From assembly GCA_963810195.1 (NCBI GenBank), contig CAWEMO010000002.1, positions 62,001 through 126,000 of the forward strand: a DNA stretch of 64,000 nt, given 5' to 3'. A model generated the notes under the pieces. That model was given only the letters and a program-made list of their open reading frames with translations, ran no database searches and was not told the DNA's origin. Numbering within the stretch: the stretch's first letter is position 1; each line of letters opens with the position of its first letter. The DNA comes from Chersky-840 sp963810195 (GTDB lineage Bacteria > Actinomycetota > Acidimicrobiia > Acidimicrobiales > UBA8190). Below are positions 35,744 to 43,684 of this stretch, piece after piece. The position numbers and the translations under genes were made by a program.

Positions 35744-36594
35744 ACGCGATATGGCGGGTGACGCTCGGCGTCGCAATCGCCAGCGTTGTGTGCACACTGG
35801 TGGTCTGTGCGGTTCCCTCGGTGGCCGACGCGGCGTGCACGGGATGTCGTCCGCTGATCCATTCGGTGAGCGTGTCGGGCTCGCGCGGCGACTACACGGT
35901 CATCGTGAAGGGCCACGGCTTCGGCGGTCCCACCGTCGCCCTGCCGTTCTCCGGGGACGTGTCGAACTTCCGGATAGGCGACGACGCCCAGTTGGGGCAG
36001 GGAGAGTGGGGCTACACCGGGGACGACCACACCTTGCACTATCTGGTCTGGACTTCGTCTGAAGTCGAGGTCGGTGGACTCGGTGCGAGTGCCGGTGACG
36101 CCCTCGTGATCGCCCTGTGGAACGCGATCACCGGCAGAGGGGTGACGTGGGGTGGGAACGTCCCGCCCGTCACCTCGGGCACCCCGACGATCAGCTCGGT
36201 GGGATTCTCCAGTCTGGGCACCCCTGCCGACCTCCGCATCGTGGTGAAGGGAGAAGGCTTCGGGCCCGCTCCCACTGCGCTGCCCTATTCCGGCGACCTC
36301 AACTCGTTCTCCTTCTGGGACGGTCGCGCGCACTGCGGCTCGAGTGCGGCGTTCACCGCCGGCGGGAAGTACTTCGGTGATGCCCCGGGGGATGCGGTGA
36401 CCCTCCGGTACCAGTCGTGGACCGACACGAAGATCGTGGTCAACGGTTTCACCGGCTCCTACGGCACCGGGTGCGGCAAGGTGAAGACCGGGGATCCCGT
36501 CGCCGTGAGCGTGTGGAACACGGGCGACCGCTCCGATGCGGGACCGCAGACCGCCCGGCGAGGCCTGATCCTGTACGGGGCACCCGGGAACTAG
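35740..36594 (+). CDS. Secreted protein with two IPT/TIG-like repeats
   Basis: 284 aa. Signal peptide about residues 1-31 (VVCAVPSVADAAC). Two tandem modules of about 120 residues share VKGHGFGGPTVALPFSGD / VKGEGFGPAPTALPYSGD, followed by LHYLVWTSSEVEVGG / LRYQSWTDTKIVVNG and ALVIALWN / PVAVSVWN. The pattern suggests immunoglobulin-like IPT/TIG folds, common in surface adhesins. ATGA overlap with the pentapeptide gene argues that the two act together outside the cell. No enzyme motif seen. Confidence 0.82.
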   Translation: MNAIWRVTLGVAIASVVCTLVVCAVPSVADAACTGCRPLIHSVSVSGSRGDYTVIVKGHGFGGPTVALPFSGDVSNFRIGDDAQLGQGEWGYTGDDHTLHYLVWTSSEVEVGGLGASAGDALVIALWNAITGRGVTWGGNVPPVTSGTPTISSVGFSSLGTPADLRIVVKGEGFGPAPTALPYSGDLNSFSFWDGRAHCGSSAAFTAGGKYFGDAPGDAVTLRYQSWTDTKIVVNGFTGSYGTGCGKVKTGDPVAVSVWNTGDRSDAGPQTARRGLILYGAPGN

Positions 36595-36659
36595 GCACAC
36601 CGGCCCGGGAAACGTGCTCCGATCTCGCCGTGGCCCGACGGCCCCGGGGCGAGACCTCG

Positions 36660-37824
36660 CTAGTGTCATGACACGTAAATAGACGCGCACTAGGTATAGG
36701 GTGTGCCGATGGCCCGCCCACCTGCTCCACCGCTGCGCCTCACCAAGAAGGAACGAGCGTCACTCGAAGACATAACGGGGAGCGTCTCGTTACCCCACCG
36801 TGCCGTGCGCGAGGCCAAAGGCCTGTTGATGGCCGGAGATGGTGTGGCAAACACGAAGATCGCCGAGATGCTCGGGGTGTCGCGGTCGACGGTCCTTCAA
36901 TGGCGGAGCCACTTCGAAACCGACGGGATCGACTGGGTGGGCGAGGTGCACGAAGGCCGGGGACGAAAGCCGGTCATCAGCCAGGAACAGATCGATCTGA
37001 TGATCAACGACACCTTGCACACGACACCTCCTGACGCCACCCACTGGTCGAACCGCACCATGGCCGAACACTGTGGGTTGTCACGAACGACGGTCCAGCG
37101 GGAGTGGAAGGCGCGAGGCATCAAACCTCACCTGGTCAAGACCTTCAAAGTCTCGAACGACCCGAACTTCGAGTCCAAGCTGATCGACGTGGTGGGCCTC
37201 TATATGAACCCACCCGACGGCGCCATCGTGTTCAGCTTCGACGAGAAATCCCAAATCCAGGCCCTGGACCGCACCCAGCCGAGCCTGCCGATGAAGCAGG
37301 GGCGCTCAGGGACGATCACCCATGACTACAAGCGTCACGGCACCACCACATTGTTCGCCGCCCTCAATGTCCTAACCGGTGAGCTCATCGGTCGGTGCTT
37401 CGCCCGCCACCGCCACGAGGAGTTCCTGGCGTTCTTGCGCTTGATCAACCGCGAGGTTCCCAGGGGCAAAGAGGTCCACGTCATCCTCGACAACTACGGC
37501 ACCCACAAGCATCCTGATGTGGTCGCCTGGCTCGAGAAGCACCAGCGCTTCCACTTTCACTTCACACCGACGAGCTCTTCCTGGTTGAACATGATCGAAC
37601 GGTGGTTCGGCGATATCACGACCAAGCGGATCCGGCGCGGAAGCTTCGGCAGTGTCCCCGAGCTCGTCGAGGCGATCGAGGGCTATATCGACCTCAACAA
37701 TGAAGACCCCACACCGTTCATCTGGACCAAGACGGCCAAACAGATCATCACCAAGGTGCGCCGTGGACGGGTCGCCCTTGAGGCCGTTAAGCAATCGCGC
37801 GCTATTTGAATGTCACCGCACTAG
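36660..37824 (+). mobile_element. IS630-family insertion sequence
   Basis: Imperfect inverted ends start at 36660 and finish at 37824: both begin CTAGTG, then share TGACA, AAATAG and CGCGC when one is reverse-complemented. IS630/Tc1 elements target TA, and CTAG sits at both ends, consistent with TA duplication (36661-36662 and 37822-37823). The single transposase gene is intact. The right end supplies the stop codon of the YHYH gene. Confidence 0.8.
36703..37809 (+). CDS. IS630 family transposase
   Basis: 368 aa (GTG 36703; ATG 36709 alternative). N-terminal HTH with KIAEMLGVSRSTVLQWRSHF (residues 50-70) and a second HTH-like segment SNRTMAEHCGLSRTTVQREW. DDE catalytic triad: Asp in VFSFDEKSQIQALDRTQP (FDEKSQ), Asp in VHVILDNYGTHKH, Glu in SWLNMIERWFGDIT. 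All three are present and the frame is whole, so it may still transpose. Confidence 0.93.
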   Translation: MPMARPPAPPLRLTKKERASLEDITGSVSLPHRAVREAKGLLMAGDGVANTKIAEMLGVSRSTVLQWRSHFETDGIDWVGEVHEGRGRKPVISQEQIDLMINDTLHTTPPDATHWSNRTMAEHCGLSRTTVQREWKARGIKPHLVKTFKVSNDPNFESKLIDVVGLYMNPPDGAIVFSFDEKSQIQALDRTQPSLPMKQGRSGTITHDYKRHGTTTLFAALNVLTGELIGRCFARHRHEEFLAFLRLINREVPRGKEVHVILDNYGTHKHPDVVAWLEKHQRFHFHFTPTSSSWLNMIERWFGDITTKRIRRGSFGSVPELVEAIEGYIDLNNEDPTPFIWTKTAKQIITKVRRGRVALEAVKQSRAI

Positions 37825-38705
37825 ATGGGGGTCCCGTGGTAGCAGCCGACGGTGTAGGGGTACTCGAGCGTGGCGTCGTAGTGGTAGATGCGGGTCTCTT
37901 TCCCGTTCCACATCACCGTGCTGGTCCTGCCGTGGCACTTGTCGAGGTTCGCGTTTCTCAGCAGCGACCCGTTGGTGTTTCGCTCCACGTAGATGCCGTA
38001 TCCGTCGATGGCATACCCCACCAGGGTCGATCGACCGGTGGCCTGGTCGAGGATGCAGGGCGGGACGTCGTGGTGGTGGTACCGGTCGGCCTGATCGGGG
38101 TGCCCACCGCAGCTGTCGAGGACTTCGTGGGCGGCGGCGTCCCGACCGTTGGCGTCGAGTGCGTTGTAGAGCACCACTCCGTCGTCGAGCACACCGATCG
38201 GCCCAAGATTGGTGCACGAAGGGTGGCGTGCCGCGACCGGATCGGCCGGGAGATTCCAACTGATCGGGTCGGCGGCGATGTGATTGGGGTTGGCGTCATA
38301 CGCGTGGGCAGGGTCAGTGGCGGCGATGGGGAAGATGCCGGTGGTGTGGTCGACCGGGAGGTCGTTGGTCCTCATCTCCCGGGTCGTACCGGTGACGGTC
38401 AGCGAGTACGAGGCGGTGGGCCAGCTGACCGATCCTTGCACCGCGACTTTGGCGTCCGAGTTCCACGTGTGGTTGCCCGTGTTGATCCAGGGTGGGGTTG
38501 CGCTCGGCGGGGCAGGAGGGAAGGTGGTGCTACACGAGTCCACGTACCCCTTCTTGGGATGGCTCGATACGTGACCGTCCCCGAGGGGGATGGCGGTCGG
38601 GCTGATCGTGGCGCTGGCGTGGGAGGTGGCATAGGCCACCGTCCCGAGCCCGAGACCGGTCATGGCGAGAACACCACCAACCAGGACAAACAAGCGCGTG
38701 CGCAT
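37821..38705 (-). CDS. Secreted YHYH-domain protein
   Basis: 294 aa from ATG 38705 behind GGGGGA. Signal peptide about residues 1-27 (FVLVGGVLAMTGLGLGTVAYA). The YHYH-family pattern is clear: NTGNHTWNSDAKV, GVLDDGVVLYNALDANGRDAAAHEVLDSCGGHP (part: VVLYNALDANGRDA), ADRYHHHDVPPCI, GYAIDGYGIYV and IYHYDATLEYPYTVGCYHG. Six Cys could form disulfides. Function of the family is unknown. The stop codon TAG lies in the end of the IS630 element, yet the conserved domain is complete. Confidence 0.88.
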   Translation of the reverse strand: MRTRLFVLVGGVLAMTGLGLGTVAYATSHASATISPTAIPLGDGHVSSHPKKGYVDSCSTTFPPAPPSATPPWINTGNHTWNSDAKVAVQGSVSWPTASYSLTVTGTTREMRTNDLPVDHTTGIFPIAATDPAHAYDANPNHIAADPISWNLPADPVAARHPSCTNLGPIGVLDDGVVLYNALDANGRDAAAHEVLDSCGGHPDQADRYHHHDVPPCILDQATGRSTLVGYAIDGYGIYVERNTNGSLLRNANLDKCHGRTSTVMWNGKETRIYHYDATLEYPYTVGCYHGTPI

Positions 38706-38796
38706 CGTCACATCCCCCGTCAGGGCCGAGTACGGCTGCTGGAACGCCCGGAAGGTTAGGCCAACGCCGGGCCCGGGACCGGCTCGAGGGCCGGCG

Positions 38797-39713
38797 CTAC
38801 GTCTGTACCGGCTCCGTGACGATCGTCCCCACCGTGCCCTCGAGCAGTGCCTCGGCGTCTTCGAGTCGGCCGATGGCGGCGGTGTGGCCGGTGGCCCGGG
38901 CGAAGTCGCATGCGGCTTCGACCTTCGGGCCCATCGACCCCTCCGGGAATTGCAAGCCGCGGAGCTCTTCGACCGAGGTGTGACGGATTGCCCGCGCCGA
39001 GGGCGTGCCATGGTCGACCTCGACCGCAGGGACGTCCGTGAGGAGCAGGAGCGCATCGGCCCGGAGCAGCTGTGCCAGGAGCGCAGCCGTGCGATCCTTG
39101 TCGACGACAGCCTCGATCCCGACGAGCCGGCCGCCCTTGTCCCTGACGACCGGGATCCCCCCCCTCCGGAGCAGATCACTCCGATGCCTCCGTCGAGCAG
39201 ATGCTCGATCACCGCAAGCTCCACGATCTCGCGCGGCTTTGGCGAAGCGACGACCCGGCGCCACCCGGATCCGTCGAGTCGAACCTCCCACCCCCTGCCA
39301 CGCGCCAGTGACTGCGCCTGTGCCTCGTCGTACACCTGGCCCACGAACTTCGAGGGCAGGGCGAATGCGGGATCGTCACGGTTCACCACGGTCTGGCAGA
39401 CCACGGCGGCGAAGCTCCGATCCGGCACGGCGTTACGGAGGGCCTGGGCGAGCCAGTAGCCGATCATCCCCTGGGTCTGGGCGCCAAGAGCATCGAGTGG
39501 ATAGGCACGCGTGAGCGCCGGGTCTGCGTCGCTTTCGAGGGCCAGCAGGCCCACCTGCGGTCCATTGCCGTGCGTGATCACGAGATCATGAGCCTTGCTG
39601 AGCGGTGCCAGCGCTTCGACGGCGCGCAGGATGTGGCGCTCCTGGATCTCCGCGTCGGGCGTCTCGCCCCGCTCGAGCAGTGCGTTGCCGCCGAGCGCGG
39701 CGACGATCCGCAT
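38797..39713 (-). pseudogene. arcC: Carbamate kinase, frameshifted at a homopolymer
   Basis: Last step of the arginine deiminase pathway: carbamoyl phosphate + ADP gives ATP, CO2 and NH3. Family blocks: IVAALGGNALLERGE at the start, VITHGNGPQVGLLALE, YPLDALGAQTQGMIGYW, then after the break IPVVRDKGGRLVGIEAVVDKD (IPVVRDKGGRLVGIEAV), LLLLTDVPAV and FPEGSMGPKVEAACDF. The frame breaks at a run of eight C (about 39157-39164 on the plus strand), where GVICSGGGG should continue IPVV. 917 nt, one short of 306 codons. ATG lies one base past the arcB stop. Confidence 0.88.
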
Positions 39714-39714
39714 G

Positions 39715-40716
39715 TCAGCCCGCCAGGGTGGCGATCATGATCGCTTTGATCGTGTGGAGCCTGTTCTCCGCTTGGTCGAAGACGATCGACGCTTCCGATT
39801 CGAACACGTCTTCGGTGACCTCCAGCGCGTCGAGCCCGAATTTCTCGAAGATCGTCTCGCCGATCTCGGTCTCCCGGTTGTGCAGGGCGGGGAGGCAGTG
39901 CAGGAACTTCACTCCGGAGTTTCCGGTTGCCTTCAGAAGCTCGGCGTTCACCTGGTAGGGAAGGAGCTGCTCGATCCTCGCACCCCAGTCAGCCTCCGGT
40001 TCGCCCATCGAGAGCCAGACGTCGGTGTAGAGGAAGTCGACCCCGGCGACGGCCTCACGGTGGTCGGCTGTGACGGTCAGGCGGGCTCCGGATGTCTCGG
40101 CAAGCCGATCTGCGACACCGCGGACCTCCGGTGAGGGCATCAACGCCTCGGGAGCCGCCAGGCGGACGTCGGCTCCGAGGAGTGCACCCGTGACGAGCAA
40201 CGAGTTCGCCGTGTTGTTCCGGGCGTCCCCGAGATAGCAGTAGGCGAGGTCGGCGAACGGTCGCGTCGAGTGGTCGCGCATGGTCAACATGTCGGCGAGC
40301 ATCTGGGTCGGGTGCCACTGGTCGGTCAACCCGTTCCACACCGGTACGCCGGAGTTGCGTGCCAGGGCCTCGACCTTCTCGTGGGCGAAGCCCCGGTACT
40401 CGATGCCGTCGAACATGCGGCCCAAAACGCGGGCGGTGTCCTTCATCGATTCCTTGTGCCCAAGGTGTGACCCCTCGGGTCCGAGGTACGTGACGTGCGC
40501 ACCCTGGTCGTGCGCCCCGACTTCGAAAGCCGATCGCGTGCGCGTCGAGGTCTTCTCGAAGATGAGGGCGATGTTGCGCCCTACGAGCTTCTGCACCTCG
40601 GTTCCCGAGCGCTTGTCGTCACGCAGCTGCGAGGCGAGATCGATCAGATAGATGAATTCCTCCTTGGTGAAGTCGGCCTCCTTCAGGAAGCTCCGTCCAC
40701 GCAGGTCTACCGGCAC
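39715..40716 (-). CDS. arcB: Ornithine carbamoyltransferase (catabolic)
   Basis: 333 aa from GTG 40716. Converts citrulline + phosphate to ornithine + carbamoyl phosphate. Carbamoyl-phosphate motif STRTRSAFEV, HPTQMLADMLTM (near residue 140), DVWLSMGE, and FLHCLPALHN with the ornithine-site Cys. NTANSLLVTGALLGADVRLAAP and the length are normal. Lies 37 nt downstream of arcA and one base upstream of arcC. With the antiporter and ADI genes around it, the catabolic direction is the more likely one. Confidence 0.94.
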   Translation of the reverse strand: MPVDLRGRSFLKEADFTKEEFIYLIDLASQLRDDKRSGTEVQKLVGRNIALIFEKTSTRTRSAFEVGAHDQGAHVTYLGPEGSHLGHKESMKDTARVLGRMFDGIEYRGFAHEKVEALARNSGVPVWNGLTDQWHPTQMLADMLTMRDHSTRPFADLAYCYLGDARNNTANSLLVTGALLGADVRLAAPEALMPSPEVRGVADRLAETSGARLTVTADHREAVAGVDFLYTDVWLSMGEPEADWGARIEQLLPYQVNAELLKATGNSGVKFLHCLPALHNRETEIGETIFEKFGLDALEVTEDVFESEASIVFDQAENRLHTIKAIMIATLAG

Positions 40717-40753
40717 ATTCCCGTCCCTCTGCCGTCGATGGGGTCGGGCTCCA

Positions 40754-41971
40754 CTATGCCGGGTCGCGCTCGATCGGGCACACCATGCATCGGGGCCCAC
40801 CGCGCCCCGGCCGAGCTCACTCCCCGCCACGCTGACCACCTCGATGCCGTGTTTCCTCAGCATGGTGTTGGTGGCCACGTTGCGGTCGTAGCCGAAGACG
40901 ACCCCGGGGGCGACCGCCAGATAGTTTGTGCCGTCGTCCCACTGCTCGCGCTCGGCGGCCCGGATGTCCTCGTCGGTGCTGAGCACCGTCACCTCGTCGA
41001 CGTCGAACACCTCTGCCAGGGTGGCCCACAGACTGTGGTTGTGCGAGACGTCGAATCCGCCGTTCTCTCCAGGGGTGATCGTCCAGGAACGGAGGTGGCG
41101 GTCGAAATAGGGGTACAGCACGAATGTGGCGCGGGCGACCATGGTCATGGCCGTGTCGAGATGCATCATCGAGTGCGACTTGGGCAGTTCGACCGCGATC
41201 ACCTTGTCCGCCTGGCCGGACTCGAACAGTCGTTGGGTGAGGATCTCGGCCCCCATCGGGGTCGTCCGTTCTCCCATGCCGATCATGACCGTGGCGTTGC
41301 CGATCACGTGGACGTCGCCACCTTCAACCGACGCGGGCAGGTGGTTCAGGTCGTCGTCCCCGTAGTACGTCACGAACTGGGCGTCGGCGAAGAGCGGATG
41401 GAAGTGGTAGATGGCACGGCTGTGCAGCGTCTCGCGCTGGCGGGCCAGCTTGGCCATCGGGTTGACCGAAACGCCGCCGTAGATCCAGCAGGAGTTGTCC
41501 CGCTGGAAGAGGTGGTTCGGCAGCGGCGCCAGGAGGAAGTCGTCGGCCCGCAGCGTCTCCCACTTGAGGCTCTTGGCTCCGATCGGGTGCATGTCGCCTT
41601 TGAGGACTCCTCCGACGAGGTAAGTGGCGAGCGCGTCACCGTCGAGGTCCTCGAAGAGGCGGCGCAGGGGGCCGACGAGCGTCGGCCCGAGGATCTCGGG
41701 CGTGCACAGTCGGTCGAGCACGAAGGTGCGACCCTCGTCCATCCCGAGGACCTCCGCCGAGCAGCTGCCCGAAGTAGTGGACGTGGACGCCCTTGTCCCG
41801 GAGTGCCTCGGCGAAGGCGTCGTGTTCCTCCTTGGCCTTCTTGGCCCACAGCACGTCGTCGAAGAGCATCTCGCCGATGTTCTGCGGGGTGAGACGGGAC
41901 AGCTCCAGACCCGGCCGGTGGAGGATGGCCTCGCGGAGCTGGCCCACCTCCGAGTCGACACGAAACGTCAT
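40754..41971 (-). pseudogene. arcA: Arginine deiminase, two compensating frameshifts
   Basis: Hydrolyses arginine to citrulline + NH3. The N-terminal MTFRVDSEVGQLREAILHRPG and the C-terminal GPRCMVCPIERDPA are in one frame; the middle (MDEGRTFVLDRLC, GDMHPIGAKSLKW, SHSMMHLDTAMTMV, GVVFGYDRNVATNTML) is in another. One extra base near 41755-41765 (LL-AEVLGMDEG) and one missing base near 40801-40806 (ELGRG-RGGPRC) explain it, and the total is 405 codons, the normal family length. Catalytic His (MMHLDT) and Cys (PRCMVCP) are retained. Either sequence errors or a suppressed lesion. Confidence 0.9.
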
Positions 41972-42029
41972 AGTTGTTCCTCCTGTGGGCTCTGTGCGGT
42001 CGTGGTTCGCCGAGCTCGTGCCGACCGGC

Positions 42030-43481
42030 TCATGCCGACCGGGGCAGCACTGCGACGGGCTCGTCCGGGGGGTTGTCGACCGGCTCGCCGGCCTCCCCGA
42101 GACGCTGTCGGCGGGCGTTCAGGAAGGCGAACAGGATGAGCCCCGCCAGGAGCACCACGAGAGCCTGGTAGACGACCTGGTAGCCCGAGGCGAAGGTCAC
42201 CCACATCGAGAACAGGACGCTCGCTCCGGCCACCGACAGGTCACGGGCCAAGGCCCAGCCCTGCACACGCCGGCGGCGTGAGACGAGGTACGTGAGCTGG
42301 GCGATGGCCGACATGAAGTAGGGGATGGCGACGGTCACCACGGTCAGGTCGACCAGGTAGGTGAACACCGTCAGTCCTGTGCTGGTGTTGTAGCGCCACA
42401 GCATGAGCAGCGACGGCAGCGCCGTGCCGACCAGGATGCCGAACCAGGCCGTCCCCTTGCGGTCGCTCCAGGCGAAGGGGCGGGGGAAGAGGTCGTCCTG
42501 GGCGATCGCCCGCGAGGTCTCCGTGACGATCAAGGTCCATCCGTTGAGCGCCCCGATACCCGAGACGACGGCCAGAGCGGCGATGAACTTCCCGGGCCAG
42601 GTGCCGTGGGAGAAGATGCCTTGGAAGGCGTTGACGAACGGCGATCCGGTGTTCACGAGCGTGTGGTGGGGCACCAGGCCGAACACCGCGGCGGTCACGA
42701 GCACGTACAGCAGGGCGCTGGCCGCGGTGCCGTACACCGAGGCGCGACCGACGTTGCGGCGGGGGTTCCTCACGCGCTTGGCCGTGATGGCGGCCGCCTC
42801 GACCCCGATGAAGGAGAACAGCGCCACACCCGCCGCGATCCCGATGCCGCTGTAGAGGCTGCCGCCCGAAGCGTTGAAGTGCCCGAAGTTGACCGAGCGG
42901 ACGAAGAACCAGCCGACAACACCCACGAACAGCAGGGGGAGGAACTTCAAGACGACGGTGATGTTCTGGAACCACGCCATCTGGCGCACCCCGACCAGGT
43001 TCACGACCGCCGGCACCCACAGTCCCACCAGGGCGATGCCCCAGTTCTCCATGCCCGACGGGTGGGTGATGTTGAACAGGGCGTCGACGTAGAACACCCA
43101 GGAGGAGACGATGGCGGCGTTGCCGGCCCACGACTGGATCCAGTAGCACCAGCCGACGAGGTAGCCGGCGAAGTCGCCGAACTCGTGGCGCGAGTAGGCG
43201 TAGAGGCCTCCGTCGCTGTTGGGCACCCGCTTGGTGAGCTGGCCGAACAGCACGCCCAGGAGCAGGGCGCCCACGGCGATGACGCCCAGGACGACGAGCG
43301 ACATGGTGCCGGCGCCGGCCATCACGGCCGGCATCGTGAACACGCCGGTTCCGACGATGCTGCCGATGACCAGCCCGGTCGCCGAGGTCAGCCCCAGCGA
43401 ATGGGCCTTCTCCTGGTTGCGCGGCGACATCGGCGTCGTCGCTTCCGGGCTCGGGGTGGACGGGCTCCGGGCAATGGTCAT
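42030..43481 (-). CDS. arcD: Arginine/ornithine antiporter, APC superfamily
   Basis: 483 aa, about 12-13 transmembrane helices. LTSATGLVIGSIVGTGVFTMPAVM (helix 1 with the unwound GSIVGTG substrate loop), FSFIGVEAAAITAKRVRNPRRN (helix 6 and loop) and NGWTLIVTETSRAIAQD are typical of amino-acid antiporters of the ArcD/LysP-like group. Exchanges arginine for ornithine, feeding the three enzymes downstream. First gene of the arc operon; start ATG 43481 after CAGGTGAG. A DosR-type box lies 85 bp upstream (43566-43579). Confidence 0.9.
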   Translation of the reverse strand: MTIARSPSTPSPEATTPMSPRNQEKAHSLGLTSATGLVIGSIVGTGVFTMPAVMAGAGTMSLVVLGVIAVGALLLGVLFGQLTKRVPNSDGGLYAYSRHEFGDFAGYLVGWCYWIQSWAGNAAIVSSWVFYVDALFNITHPSGMENWGIALVGLWVPAVVNLVGVRQMAWFQNITVVLKFLPLLFVGVVGWFFVRSVNFGHFNASGGSLYSGIGIAAGVALFSFIGVEAAAITAKRVRNPRRNVGRASVYGTAASALLYVLVTAAVFGLVPHHTLVNTGSPFVNAFQGIFSHGTWPGKFIAALAVVSGIGALNGWTLIVTETSRAIAQDDLFPRPFAWSDRKGTAWFGILVGTALPSLLMLWRYNTSTGLTVFTYLVDLTVVTVAIPYFMSAIAQLTYLVSRRRRVQGWALARDLSVAGASVLFSMWVTFASGYQVVYQALVVLLAGLILFAFLNARRQRLGEAGEPVDNPPDEPVAVLPRSA

Positions 43482-43565
43482 TCGACTCACCTGCTTCCTC
43501 AGGCCCCTGGATGGGCGGGCTATCGCTTCCCGGACATATTCCGACGAGCACACAGGCAGGAACTA

Positions 43566-43579
43566 GGGGCGAAAGTCCC
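43566..43579 (-). promoter_or_regulatory. DosR/DevR-type box upstream of the arc operon
   Basis: Read toward the operon: GGGACTTTCGCCCC, 12 of 14 positions of the mycobacterial consensus GGGACTWWAGTCCC and 13 of 14 identical to the box at 63804-63817. It is 85 bp before the antiporter start. Confidence 0.6.
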
Positions 43580-43684
43580 GCTCGGACACCGGCGATGGTC
43601 CGCGCCGCCCTGTCAGGGGGAGCTGTCAGGCACGTCCTCGCGACCCGGTCGGGACCCGATGGGGCAGGTCCCGGGCGCGGGCGG

